A program made the position numbers and the translations under genes. Shown here in pieces: positions 8,457 to 17,217 of a DNA stretch of 64,000 nt; within the stretch, counting starts at the first letter, position 1; each line of letters starts with the position of its first letter. This stretch comes from Mangrovicella endophytica (lineage in GTDB: Bacteria; Pseudomonadota; Alphaproteobacteria; Rhizobiales; Rhizobiaceae), in NCBI RefSeq assembly GCF_002893625.1, contig NZ_PKMZ01000002.1, positions 434,001 through 498,000 on the forward strand, written 5' to 3'. The notes under the pieces were generated by a model. It saw only the letters and a list, made by a program, of their open reading frames with translations. It ran no database searches and was not told the origin of the DNA.

Positions 8457-10562
8457 TCATGGGCCGACCTTGAAGAAGGGCGTGTCGCAGGGATGGCCGA
8501 GGAGGTCGGCCAGCTCGTCGTCGAGATGCATGATCGTGATCGACGCGCCGGCCATGTCGAGCGACGTGCAGTAATGGCCGACCCAGTTGGCGGCGATCGT
8601 CAGGTTCTTGGTGCGCAGCCGCTGCTCGACGCGCCGGTAGAGGACGTAGAGCTCCATCAGCGGCGTCGAGCCGAAGGAATTGACGAGCACGGCGACGCGG
8701 TCGCCCGGCGCGGTCTGCATCTCCGCAAAGATCCGGTTCATCGCCATGTCGACGATGGCGTCGGCCGATTGCATGGGCTCGCGCGCGACGCCGGGCTCGC
8801 CATGGATGCCGACTCCGACCTCCATGTCGCCGGGTCCGATCGAGAAGCTGTAGCGGCGCGTCTGCGGCATCGAGCAGGGCTCCAGCGCAACGCCCATCGT
8901 GAAGGTGCGCGCATTGGCCCGGCGCGCGACGCGCTCGCAGGCGTCCAGCGGCCAGCCGCGATCGCAGGCGGCGCCCGCCACCTTGAAGACGAGCACGTTG
9001 CCGGCGACGCCGCGGCGGCCATCGCGATCCTCGGCGCGCGAGGAGGCAACGTCGTCCGTCGTCACCACGCTGCGCACCGGAATGCCGTCGGCCTGCACCA
9101 GCTCGGAGGCCATTTCGAAGTTCATCGTGTCGCCGGCATAGTTGCCGTAGACGAACAGGACGCCCTGTCCGCCGGAAACGGCGCGGGCGGCGCGGGCGAT
9201 CGGGTCCGGCGGCGGCGACGAGAAGATGTTGCCGACCGCAACCGCATCCGCCATGCCGGTGCCGACATAGCCGAGAAAGCACGGCTCATGTCCGGAGCCG
9301 CCGCCGACCACCAACCCGACCCTGCCCGGCCGCGGCGCCGTACGCGCCATGAAGGCGCGGCGGGCGCCCTGCACGGGAACGAGGTAATCGCTGTGGGCCC
9401 GCAGTGCCCCGTCCAGCATCTCGTCGACGATGTCGTCGGGATCGTTCAGGAACTTCTTGACGTGGCGGCGCTGCACCTCCGCCTGGCCGGCACCCTCGGT
9501 GCTCTCGGCAGTGCTGCGCGGCGCCGGGCGGGGCAGGGCGCTGGCCCCATCGGCGTCGAGAAGCGCCTTGCCTGTCGCCGCGTCGGTGACGAGCACGTCG
9601 GCATAGCCGCCGCGCAGGGCGCCGAGGATCGCCGGCACCTTGTCGATGCCCCCCGCGACGGCGATCCGCCGCTCGATCTGGCGGAGGGAATCAAGGGACA
9701 GTCCGACGAGGCGCTCGTCGAGGGGACCGCGCACCGGCTGGCCCTGCACGTCGATGAAGCGGCCGGCGACGACGCCAACGGCGTTCAGGGCGAGATAATC
9801 CTGCAGAGGGACGGCGTCGAAGAAGCCGCTGCTGTGGATGGTGGAATTCGGGCGTAGCGAGGCGACGCCGAAAAGGGCCCGGCTCGCATCGCCGAGCGCT
9901 GCAAATTGCGAGCGCAGCAGCGGCTCGGCCATCAGCATGTCGCGCATTTCCGCCGAGGACACGATGCCGGGCGCCGTGATGGGCACGCAGGCTGCACCGA
10001 GGCCGGCTGCCAGACGGGCGGCGCAGGCCTCCGGCGAGCCGACGATGCTGGCCGTCATGCCGCCGGTCGCCTGCACGACGCGGACGTCCTGCAGACCGGT
10101 GATCGAGGTTGCCGAGGCGACCGCCAGGACAGTGCGTCCCCAGGTGACGGCAAGCGTGTCGCCGGAGCGCAGAAGCCGCCGCAGCACCAGGCTGCCGGCG
10201 CTGCCGAGGCTGTCGATCAGGGAATCGCCCGGCTCCTGGCTCGGCACGACGAGGCAGTCGTGCAGGCCGAAATGGCGTTTCAGCTCCTGCGCGATCGTCA
10301 AGGAGGCCAGGCGGTGCGGATCGAGCGTGATGTTGACGATGCCGCGCTCGCGTGCGTCGGCGAGATAGGCATTGACCGTCGCGCGCGAGATGCCCATCGC
10401 GTCGGCGACTTCGCCCTGGGTGAGGCGATCCTCGTAGTAGAGCCAGCAGGCCCAGACCTGCGGATCGTCGCCGAAACGGAGCGGGATGATGCCGGCACCG
10501 CCTTCGGCCGCGGGCGTGCGCAGCGGCCGGCGCCGGTTTGCCGAGATCGAGCCGTCCGTCAC
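8457..10562 (-). CDS. SorC/DeoR-type sugar-responsive regulator fused to DhaK kinase subunit
   Basis: A 701-residue fusion. Residues about 25-85 are a helix-turn-helix (LTQGEVADAMGISRATVNAYL). About 90-340 form a SorC-type sugar-phosphate-binding domain (LAVTWGRTVLAVA, VQATGG, AVAGGIDKVPAILGALRGG). After a short linker, about 370-701 is a complete DhaK (GLVVGGGSGHEPCFLGYVG, GNYAGDTMNFEMA, GIHGEPG with the substrate-binding histidine, NSFGSTPLMELY). GTG start with GGGGAGAG upstream. It likely controls the operon while phosphorylating a keto-sugar. I believe this architecture recurs in Hyphomicrobiales, but its mechanism is not clear to me. The partner is probably the downstream DhaL. Confidence 0.9.
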   Translation of the reverse strand: MTDGSISANRRRPLRTPAAEGGAGIIPLRFGDDPQVWACWLYYEDRLTQGEVADAMGISRATVNAYLADARERGIVNITLDPHRLASLTIAQELKRHFGLHDCLVVPSQEPGDSLIDSLGSAGSLVLRRLLRSGDTLAVTWGRTVLAVASATSITGLQDVRVVQATGGMTASIVGSPEACAARLAAGLGAACVPITAPGIVSSAEMRDMLMAEPLLRSQFAALGDASRALFGVASLRPNSTIHSSGFFDAVPLQDYLALNAVGVVAGRFIDVQGQPVRGPLDERLVGLSLDSLRQIERRIAVAGGIDKVPAILGALRGGYADVLVTDAATGKALLDADGASALPRPAPRSTAESTEGAGQAEVQRRHVKKFLNDPDDIVDEMLDGALRAHSDYLVPVQGARRAFMARTAPRPGRVGLVVGGGSGHEPCFLGYVGTGMADAVAVGNIFSSPPPDPIARAARAVSGGQGVLFVYGNYAGDTMNFEMASELVQADGIPVRSVVTTDDVASSRAEDRDGRRGVAGNVLVFKVAGAACDRGWPLDACERVARRANARTFTMGVALEPCSMPQTRRYSFSIGPGDMEVGVGIHGEPGVAREPMQSADAIVDMAMNRIFAEMQTAPGDRVAVLVNSFGSTPLMELYVLYRRVEQRLRTKNLTIAANWVGHYCTSLDMAGASITIMHLDDELADLLGHPCDTPFFKVGP

Positions 10563-10631
10563 GCGTTCAACTCTCCCCGAACCGCCGCCGCCCCATAAGG
10601 GGCAGCGGCGCCATTCCTGTCAAACGGCCGA

Positions 10632-11270
10632 TCAGAGCCTTTCGCGAGCGCCTTCGGCAAGCGTCGTCAGGATGATGGCGCAAGAGGTCGCGCCGGCATC
10701 CAGGACGCCGCGCGAGCGCTCGCCGAGCCGGCTGGCGCGGCCGATCTTCGCCACGAGGTCGATCGTCGAGTCACGCCCGGCCTCGGCCGCAGCGCTCAGG
10801 GCGTCGAGCGCCTGCGCGAAGGATCGGCCCTCGGCGATGGCGGCATCGAAGGCTTCGATCGCAGGCACGAAGGTGTCGAGCAGCGTCTTGTCGCCGACCT
10901 TCGCCGAGCCAATCGAGGTGACCCCGTCGAGGCCCTTGTGCAGCATGGCGGAGAAGGCGGCGGGATCGACGGCATCCTTGCCCTCGATCGCCTCGGCGAA
11001 CTCGGTGAACATCATGCCGTAGAGCGGGCCCATGGAGCCGCCGATCTCGCTCATCAGCACGTCGCCAAGGGTGTTCATAGCCTCGGCCAGTGAGCTGTCA
11101 GCCCCCTTCAGCCGGTCGGCTGCCATACCGAAACCCTTGGCCATGTTCACCCCGTGATCGCCATCGCCGATCTTGCCGTCGATCTCGCTGAGATAGGCGC
11201 GGTTCTCGACGATCCGTTCGGCCATGCGCAGCACGATGGCGCCGGCGCCGGCATTGTCGAAGCTCTGCAT
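10632..11270 (-). CDS. dhaL: Dihydroxyacetone kinase L-domain subunit (first pair)
   Basis: A 212-residue DhaL with the canonical metal motif IDGKIGDGDHGVNMAKGF, plus GGSMGPLYGMMF, VGDKTLLDTFVPA and LGERSRGVLDAGA. ATG 11270 has AAGGAAG upstream; an in-frame TTG at 11291 would add seven residues but sits only 7 bases after the preceding stop. It directly follows dhaK (11299-12294) in the same operon, so this pair probably forms one functional kinase. The substrate is likely a small ketose such as dihydroxyacetone or erythrulose; the sequence alone does not decide. Confidence 0.93.
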   Translation of the reverse strand: MQSFDNAGAGAIVLRMAERIVENRAYLSEIDGKIGDGDHGVNMAKGFGMAADRLKGADSSLAEAMNTLGDVLMSEIGGSMGPLYGMMFTEFAEAIEGKDAVDPAAFSAMLHKGLDGVTSIGSAKVGDKTLLDTFVPAIEAFDAAIAEGRSFAQALDALSAAAEAGRDSTIDLVAKIGRASRLGERSRGVLDAGATSCAIILTTLAEGARERL

Positions 11271-11298
11271 ACTGTCTTCCTTCCCGCTCAATTCGCGC

Positions 11299-12294
11299 TC
11301 ACGGCATCGCCGGGCAGCTGGCCTCGGCGTCGAGCAGCGTCTTCAGCTCGTCGTCCAGCGCCATGACCGTGAGGCTCGCGCCGACCATCTCCAGCGAGGT
11401 GAAGTAGTTGCCGACGAGGCTGCGATGGACCTTGAGCCCACGGTCGGCGATCTCGGCCTCCACCGTGTCGTTGAGGATATAGAGCTCGTTCAAAGGCGTC
11501 GCGCCGAGACCCGACAGGAGCACGGCAACTTCGGTACCCTCGGCCAAGCCGTGGTCGTCGAGCACGATCTGGCACATGTCGCGGGCGATCTCGGCCGCCG
11601 TCTTCAGCGGCTCGACGCGGATGCCGGGCTCGCCGTGATGGCCGATGCCGACCTCCATCGTGCCGGCCTCGATCTGGAAGTTCGGGTGGCCGACCGCGGG
11701 CAGCGTGCAGGGCGCAAGACCGACGCCGATGGAGCGGCAGTTGTCGATCGCCTTCTGAGCGGTAACGCGCACCTCTTCGAGGCTGGCGCCGGTCGCGGCC
11801 TTGGCGCCGCCGATCTTCCACATGAAGATCTCGCCGGCAACGCCGCGCCGCCGGTCGCGCTCGTCGGGACCGGCCGAGCAGACGTCGTCATTGGCGACGA
11901 CGGTCGCGACCTCGATGCCGTCCTTGGCGGCGAGCTTGGTCGCCATCTTCACATTCATATTGTCGCCGGCATAGTTGCCGTAGAGACAGATCACGCCGGC
12001 GCCGCCATTCGCTTCCTTGATGGCGTCATGGAAGCTCTTGGCCGTGGGCGAGGAGAAGAGTTCGCCGACGGCGACCGCGTCCAGCATGGCTCGGCCGGTA
12101 TAGCCGATAAAGGCGGGCTCATGGCCCGAGCCGCCGCCGGTGACGACGCCGACCTTGCCCTTCACAGGCGCGGCGGTCGAGACGACGACGCGGCGGTTGG
12201 CAGCGGAGAGGCGGACGAGATCCGCATGCGCCTTGACGAAACCCTTGACGGTGTCCTCGACGACTTCGTCGGGATTGTTGATGAAGCGCTGCAT
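11299..12294 (-). CDS. dhaK: Dihydroxyacetone kinase-like K subunit
   Basis: A 331-residue DhaK. Signatures: GVVTGGGSGHEPAFIGYTGRAMLDAVAVGELFSSP region, GNYAGDNMNVKMA, and EVGIGHHGEPG containing the histidine that binds the carbonyl substrate as a hemiaminal, then LLSGLGATPLNELYIL. ATG 12294 has GGGAGG upstream and matches the usual N-terminus (MQRFINNPDEVVED). It is followed 28 bases later by its dhaL. Homologues phosphorylate dihydroxyacetone or D/L-erythrulose in tetritol catabolism; the dehydrogenase and importer just upstream make a polyol-derived ketose the likely substrate. Confidence 0.93.
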   Translation of the reverse strand: MQRFINNPDEVVEDTVKGFVKAHADLVRLSAANRRVVVSTAAPVKGKVGVVTGGGSGHEPAFIGYTGRAMLDAVAVGELFSSPTAKSFHDAIKEANGGAGVICLYGNYAGDNMNVKMATKLAAKDGIEVATVVANDDVCSAGPDERDRRRGVAGEIFMWKIGGAKAATGASLEEVRVTAQKAIDNCRSIGVGLAPCTLPAVGHPNFQIEAGTMEVGIGHHGEPGIRVEPLKTAAEIARDMCQIVLDDHGLAEGTEVAVLLSGLGATPLNELYILNDTVEAEIADRGLKVHRSLVGNYFTSLEMVGASLTVMALDDELKTLLDAEASCPAMP

Positions 12295-12329
12295 GACAGC
12301 CTCCCTGCTGTGATCTTGTGGAGCGTTGC

Positions 12330-13103
12330 TCAGATGATCGTGTAGCCGCCGTCGATCAGGAGATCGGCGCCGTTGATCATCTGGGCGCCGTCGGAGGCCA
12401 GGAAGACGGCCGCGGCGGCGATCTCTTCCGGATAGGCGAAGCGGCCGGCGGGGATGCGAAGCTTGGCCGCCTCGCCCTTCTCGCCGCTCCAGGCCTTCTT
12501 GCCGAGTTCGGTCAGAACGATGGTCGGCGACAACGTGTTGACGGTGATGCCGTGCTTGCCCCACTCGGCGGCCAGCGTCTTGGAAAGGCCGATGACACCG
12601 AATTTGGAGGCGCAGTAGGCGGCGTGCTCGTCGATCGCGACGGTGCCGGCCTGCGAGGCCAGATTGATGATGCGGCCGCGGCGGCCGTCGGCAATCATCG
12701 CACGGCCCACGGCCTGCGACACGAGGAAGGTGCCCTTCAGATTGATCGCGATGGTCCTGTCCCAGGCGTCGAGCGACAGCTCCTCGGCCGGCGCCAGCGC
12801 GACGATGCCGGCGCTGTTCACCGCGATATCGATGCCGCCGAACGCGTCGATGGCGCCCTTCACGGCGGCCTGCACAGAGGCCGGGTCGGACACGTCGCAG
12901 CCGAAGGCCTTTGCACCGCCGCCGAGCGTCTCGGCCTGCTGGCGGGCCGCGGCCTCGTTGAGGTCGAGGAGGGCGAGTTTCGCCCCCTTCGCGGCAAAAG
13001 CTGCCGCGATGGCAGCGCCGATGCCGGAGCCTGCGCCAGTGACAAGGGCGACGCGGCCCGACAGTTGGAAGCTCAGATCGATTTCAGGTGCGGCGTCGCT
13101 CAT
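12330..13103 (-). CDS. SDR family polyol dehydrogenase (threitol/arabitol dehydrogenase-like)
   Basis: A 257-residue classical short-chain dehydrogenase. Cofactor motif TGAGSGIG near residue 20, NSAG near 95, catalytic Ser in NLASQAG and YCASK (YxxxK) near 165. The C-terminal GADLLIDGGYTII is typical. It resembles the GolD/DthD group of polyol dehydrogenases that oxidise threitol, arabitol or galactitol to ketoses. Lying between a sugar-binding protein gene and DhaK/DhaL kinases, it would turn an imported polyol into the ketose that the kinases phosphorylate. Substrate assignment is inference; NAD is likely because the Asp in LALLDLNE follows beta strand 2. Confidence 0.88.
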   Translation of the reverse strand: MSDAAPEIDLSFQLSGRVALVTGAGSGIGAAIAAAFAAKGAKLALLDLNEAAARQQAETLGGGAKAFGCDVSDPASVQAAVKGAIDAFGGIDIAVNSAGIVALAPAEELSLDAWDRTIAINLKGTFLVSQAVGRAMIADGRRGRIINLASQAGTVAIDEHAAYCASKFGVIGLSKTLAAEWGKHGITVNTLSPTIVLTELGKKAWSGEKGEAAKLRIPAGRFAYPEEIAAAAVFLASDGAQMINGADLLIDGGYTII

Positions 13104-13129
13104 CTGGGCATGTCCTTCGGTGGGGAAGA

Positions 13130-13155
13130 GGGAGCGGCCTTAACCGGCCGCTCCC
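13130..13155 (-). terminator. 10-bp hairpin downstream of binding-protein gene (possible attenuator)
   Basis: GGGAGCGGCC and GGCCGCTCCC form a perfect 10-bp stem with a 6-base loop, 7 bases after the stop of the sugar-binding protein gene and inside the operon. On the minus strand it is followed by CTCTTCC. Such hairpins after binding-protein genes often protect the upstream mRNA and reduce readthrough, giving more binding protein than enzymes. Confidence 0.6.
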
Positions 13156-13162
13156 GGAATGA

Positions 13163-14155
13163 TCAGAGCTTGCTGCGGGCTTCCAGCAGCTTGTCGGCGT
13201 TCTCGGTGGTGACCGGCGTCCAGGGCACCAGGTAGTCCTTGGCCTTGCCGTCCTTCCACTCCATCTGCGGATACTGCTTCCAGATGTCCGACTGCGGCTG
13301 GTAGTCCGGCTTCACCGCCTTGATGGCGATGTCGAGCGCGCCCTGAGCCTGGGCGTTGGCGTCCTGCAGGATGGAGGCCATCTCGCCCGTCTTCACGGCG
13401 TTGATCGCGTCGGTCACGCCGTCGACGCCGGCAATGGCGAAGTCCTTGACGTTCAGGCCGGCGGCCTTGATCGCCTCGATCGCGCCGAGCGCCATCTCGT
13501 CGTTCTGGCCGATCACGCCGTTGATCTGGCCGGGATGCGAGGTCAGCCAGTTCTCCATCAGGGTCTGCGCCTCGGCGCGCGACCAGTTGGCGGTCTGCTT
13601 CTCCAGGACCTTGACATCCGGGCAGGCAGCGAGCGCCTTCTCGTTGCCTTCGAGGCGCTGGATCTGGCCGGACTGGCCGATCGGGCCCTCGATGATGACG
13701 ACGTTGCCCTTGCAGCCGAGCTTGTCGAGGACGGCCTTACCCTCGAGCTCGCCGGCCTCGACGTCGTTGGAGCCGACATAGGCGGTCAAGGCGTCGGAGT
13801 TGACGCGGGCGTTGGAGCCGACAACCGGGATACCGGCGTCGACGGCGGCCTGCACCGGCGCGGCGCCGGCCTCCACGTCCATCGGCACGAAGATGATCGC
13901 GTCGTATTTCTGCGTGATCATCGTGTTGAACTGTTCCTGCTGGACCAGCGCATCATAGCGGCCGTCGAAGATCGTCACCTCGACCTCGCCGCTCTTGACC
14001 GCCGGATGCTGCTGCAGCGCCGACGTCCAGATCTGCATGAACTCGGCGTTGAGGCCGTAGACGGTCGCGCCGATCTTCAGCTTGTGGTCCTGCGCCATGG
14101 CCGGTGCGGCGACCAGCGCCGAACCCATGGCGAGAGCCAGGATAAGCTTCTTCAT
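13163..14155 (-). CDS. Sugar ABC transporter substrate-binding protein
   Basis: A 330-residue periplasmic binding protein of the ribose/galactose type (Peripla_BP_4). It has a Sec signal peptide (MKKLILALAMGSALVAAPAMAQ, cleavage after AMA). Family motifs include KYDAIIFVPMD, AGIPVVGSNARV, YVGSNDVEAG, IIEGPIGQSGQ, GVIGQNDEMALGAIEA and IAGVDG. GGAGGA lies just upstream of ATG 14155. It delivers substrate to the permease and ATPase encoded upstream in the same operon. A polyol or tetritol is the best guess from the dehydrogenase and kinases; the domain alone cannot tell. Confidence 0.94.
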   Translation of the reverse strand: MKKLILALAMGSALVAAPAMAQDHKLKIGATVYGLNAEFMQIWTSALQQHPAVKSGEVEVTIFDGRYDALVQQEQFNTMITQKYDAIIFVPMDVEAGAAPVQAAVDAGIPVVGSNARVNSDALTAYVGSNDVEAGELEGKAVLDKLGCKGNVVIIEGPIGQSGQIQRLEGNEKALAACPDVKVLEKQTANWSRAEAQTLMENWLTSHPGQINGVIGQNDEMALGAIEAIKAAGLNVKDFAIAGVDGVTDAINAVKTGEMASILQDANAQAQGALDIAIKAVKPDYQPQSDIWKQYPQMEWKDGKAKDYLVPWTPVTTENADKLLEARSKL

Positions 14156-14241
14156 TGAAAGTCCTCCGTCTGAGGCGGAGCGCCCGGGATGAGGCTCCGC
14201 ATTTCGCCACCGGCGCTGCGCCGGGGACATTCTGGACGGGG

Positions 14242-15246
14242 TCAGAACCCCTGATTGCGCTTCTGGTCCAGCATCACCGCGCCGACGATCAGGGCGCCTT
14301 TGAGGATCTGCTGGTAGTAGGACTGGATACCCATGAGATCGAGGCCGTTGTTCATGACGCCGATGATCAGTGCGCCGATCAGCGTACCGGTGACGCGGCC
14401 GACGCCGCCCGAGAGACTGGTGCCGCCGATCACCACGGCGGCGATCGCGTCGAGCTCGTAGGCGATGCCCGCCTGCGGCAGGGCCGAGCCGGTGCGCGCC
14501 GACAGGATCATGCCGGCCAGACCCGCAAGCCCGCCCGAGATGACGTAGACGACGAAGCGGGTGCGGGTGACGTCGATGCCGGAGGTCTTGGCGGCATGCG
14601 GGTTGCCGCCGACGGCGTAGATGTAGCGGCCGAAACGCGTGCGGGCGAGCACCCACCAGGACAGCGCGAAGACGACGATCAGTATGACGACCGGCATCGG
14701 GATGCCGAAGACGTTGCCCGTGCCGATCCAGCGGAATTCCGGGAGAAGCGCCGGGACCGGGCGTCCGCCGCCGTAGATGAGCGTCGCGCCGCGCGCCGCC
14801 GAGAGCATGCCGAGCGTCGCCACGAAGGCCGGCACGGCAAAGCGCGATACGATCACGCCGACGATGGCGCCAGAGACGACGCCGACGAGAATGCCGACGG
14901 CGAGCGCGAGGGCAACCGGATAGGGACCGCCCGGCACCATCGCGGTTGCCGAGGTCGTGGCAAAACTGGCGCTGACGATGCCGGCGAGTGCGACCACGGA
15001 GCCGACGGACAGGTCGATGCCGCGCGTCAGGATGACGAAGGTCATGCCGATGGCGAGGACGCCGTTGATCGATGTCTGCAGAAGGACGTTGGAGATGTTG
15101 CCGGCGGTGAGGAAGTAGGGGTTCGACACCGACAGGATGGCGACCAGGATCAGGAAGGCAATGAAGATGCCGTATTCCTGTACGAGGAGGCGGCGCTTCT
15201 CCGATCCGAGCCAGCCGGTTGCAGGCTTGACGTTGCCGTCGGACAT
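14242..15246 (-). CDS. Sugar ABC transporter permease (RbsC type)
   Basis: A 334-residue RbsC-like inner-membrane permease with about eight to ten membrane segments and the family motifs ILTRGIDLSVGSVVALAG, GRYIYAVGGNPHAAKTSG and VVIGGTSLSGGVGRVTGTLIG. It lies between the ATPase (36 bases upstream) and the binding-protein gene (86 bases downstream). The spacer to the binding-protein gene contains a second small palindrome (14210-14224). It forms the channel of the importer. Confidence 0.95.
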   Translation of the reverse strand: MSDGNVKPATGWLGSEKRRLLVQEYGIFIAFLILVAILSVSNPYFLTAGNISNVLLQTSINGVLAIGMTFVILTRGIDLSVGSVVALAGIVSASFATTSATAMVPGGPYPVALALAVGILVGVVSGAIVGVIVSRFAVPAFVATLGMLSAARGATLIYGGGRPVPALLPEFRWIGTGNVFGIPMPVVILIVVFALSWWVLARTRFGRYIYAVGGNPHAAKTSGIDVTRTRFVVYVISGGLAGLAGMILSARTGSALPQAGIAYELDAIAAVVIGGTSLSGGVGRVTGTLIGALIIGVMNNGLDLMGIQSYYQQILKGALIVGAVMLDQKRNQGF

Positions 15247-15282
15247 AGTTGTTTCCCCTCGCGTCGTGCGAATTTCGGCCGT

Positions 15283-16761
15283 TCAGGTCGACAGGTGGAC
15301 AAGCGACTGGGCGTTGGCCTCAGTGCGATCGAGGATCCCCGCCGCTCGCCCGCCGCGCATCACCATCACACGATCGGACATGCCAAGAACTTCGTCGATC
15401 TCGGACGAGATCATGACCACGGTGCCGCCGGCGGCGGCGTAGTCGCAGATGATGCGGTAGATCTCGCGCTTGGCGCCGACATCCACACCACGCGTCGGCT
15501 CGTCGAGAAGCAGCACCCGCGGCTGGCGCAGGAACCACTTGCCGAGCACGACCTTCTGCTGGTTGCCGCCTGAGAGGCCGGAGACCGGCATGGTGTCGCG
15601 CGCCGCCTTGATGTGAAAGCGCTCGATCATCGAGCGGCTGGCGGCGACCTCGTCGCCCCGCCGCATGACGAAGGAGGGGCTCATCTCCGGGAGACTGGCG
15701 AGGCTGATATTGCGTCGCACGCTGTCGGAGAGGTTGAGGCCGGTCTTCTTACGGTCCTCGGTGACAAGCGCGAGCCCTTGCGCCATCGCGTCGGCGGGCT
15801 TTTCGATCGAGACTTCGGACCCGTCCAGCATGATCCTGCCGCTGGCGGCATCATCGAGTCCGAACAGGCAGTCGAAGATTTCGGTGCGTCCCGAGCCCAT
15901 CAGGCCGTAGATGCCGAAGATCTCGCCCTTGTGGACCTGGAAGGAGACGTCCTCGATCTTGCCGGGGCTTTGAAGCCCCTGCACCTCGAGGCCGACTTCC
16001 GCGGTCGGCGCATTGGTCTTGATGTATTCCTCTCCGAGTTCGCGCCCGACGATCATGCCGATCAAGGTCGGCCGGTCTACGTCGGCCATCCGGCCGCTGC
16101 CGACATAGGCGCCGTCACGGAAGACGGTATAGGCGTCGGCGATCTGGAAGATCTCCGACAAGCGATGCGAGACGTAGACGATGCCGCGTCCCTGCGCCTT
16201 CAGGCGCTCGATCGCGGCGAAGAGATGCTGGGCCTCACGCTCGCCGATGGCCGAGGTCGGCTCGTCCATGAAGATGACTTCGGCGTCGTGGCTGAGCGCC
16301 TTGGCGATCTCGACGAGCTGCATCTTGGCGACCGACAGGCTCGCCATCGTCTGGTCGGCGCGGATGTCGAATGCAAGGTCGTCGAGGAGACGCTGCGCGG
16401 CCTTGTTCATGGCGCGGAAGTCGATGCCGCCGAAGCGACCCGACGGTTCTCGGCCGAGAAAGATGTTCTCGGCGACCGTCATGAAGGGAACCGGGCTCAG
16501 CTCCTGCTCGATGATGGCAATGCCGGAGGCGAGCGCCTCGGCGGGGCTCGTGAACTCGACCGGCTGGCCGCTGCGCCAGATGGTGCCGCCATCGCGGCGG
16601 TGGATGCCCATCAGGATGGACAGGAAGGTCGACTTGCCCGCGCCGTTGCCGCCGCACAGGGCGTGGACGGACCCGGCGGCCAGCTCGAACTGGCCGTTCT
16701 TCAACGCATGGACGCCGCCGAAGGACTTTGTCAGTCCCTCGACCTTGAGAAGGGAAGTCAC
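15283..16761 (-). CDS. Sugar ABC transporter ATP-binding protein (RbsA type, two NBDs)
   Basis: A 492-residue protein with two ABC domains, as in RbsA/MglA/XylG. NBD1 has GGNGAGKST and a degenerate signature (LSVAKMQLVEIAKAL), Walker B VIFMDEPTS. NBD2 has the degenerate P-loop GLMGSGRTE, the signature LSGGNQQKVVLGKWF and LLLDEPTRGVDVG. GTG 16761 is preferred because GGGAGGA sits upstream and the N-terminus (TSLLKVEGLTKSFGGVHAL) then matches the family. It is the first gene of the eight-gene operon. Confidence 0.94.
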   Translation of the reverse strand: MTSLLKVEGLTKSFGGVHALKNGQFELAAGSVHALCGGNGAGKSTFLSILMGIHRRDGGTIWRSGQPVEFTSPAEALASGIAIIEQELSPVPFMTVAENIFLGREPSGRFGGIDFRAMNKAAQRLLDDLAFDIRADQTMASLSVAKMQLVEIAKALSHDAEVIFMDEPTSAIGEREAQHLFAAIERLKAQGRGIVYVSHRLSEIFQIADAYTVFRDGAYVGSGRMADVDRPTLIGMIVGRELGEEYIKTNAPTAEVGLEVQGLQSPGKIEDVSFQVHKGEIFGIYGLMGSGRTEIFDCLFGLDDAASGRIMLDGSEVSIEKPADAMAQGLALVTEDRKKTGLNLSDSVRRNISLASLPEMSPSFVMRRGDEVAASRSMIERFHIKAARDTMPVSGLSGGNQQKVVLGKWFLRQPRVLLLDEPTRGVDVGAKREIYRIICDYAAAGGTVVMISSEIDEVLGMSDRVMVMRGGRAAGILDRTEANAQSLVHLST

Positions 16762-16834
16762 GTGCGTCCTCCCAGACGACTGACGCTCTGCGGGCCTTCG
16801 GTTGGGGAATACCGGCGCCTTGGCAGCAAGCTTC

Positions 16835-16867
16835 GACAACGTTCGATCATCGCCCGACATTTGTCAA
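16835..16867 (-). promoter_or_regulatory. Putative promoter/operator of the sugar operon
   Basis: On the minus strand TTGACA (16862-16867) is a perfect -35 element; the -10 region about 17-18 bases later is poor (GAACGT/AACGTT). The same interval carries an imperfect inverted repeat with outer arms GACAA and TTGTC, a plausible site for the operon's own SorC-type regulator. A weak -10 would suit an activator. Confidence 0.4.
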
Positions 16868-17217
16868 CGTGATCGCGGCCGCTGTTCCATCGTGGCGAGT
16901 GTCGTCCCCAGCTTCCATCCGCGTCGGTGGCAGAATGAGGCGGCAATGCAGGCGCCGGTCGATTTCGGCCGACGCTCTGGCGGCGTCGACGTCATGCGCG
17001 GCCCGAGGCCAGGAGGCAACCAGCCGGGGCAACAGGCAGCAGCAAACGCATATCAGGATGGCGGCCAGCATCGGCCACGGTCTCGACCGAGCCTGGCATG
17101 TAGTGACAAGTCGCGGATCGACTTCGCCGTTTCGATCCTTCACTGAGAAGGACAACAACCGAAATATCAGGCCCTCCGGATCACGGAGCCGCCGAGGCAC
17201 AAAGTGGCAAGTCGATC
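16868..17217. other. Intergenic region, no gene recognised
   Basis: About 350 bases between the divergent sugar operon and the sulfotransferase-like gene. I see no supported coding region. It must hold the promoter of the plus-strand gene, for which I see no convincing boxes. Confidence 0.5.
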
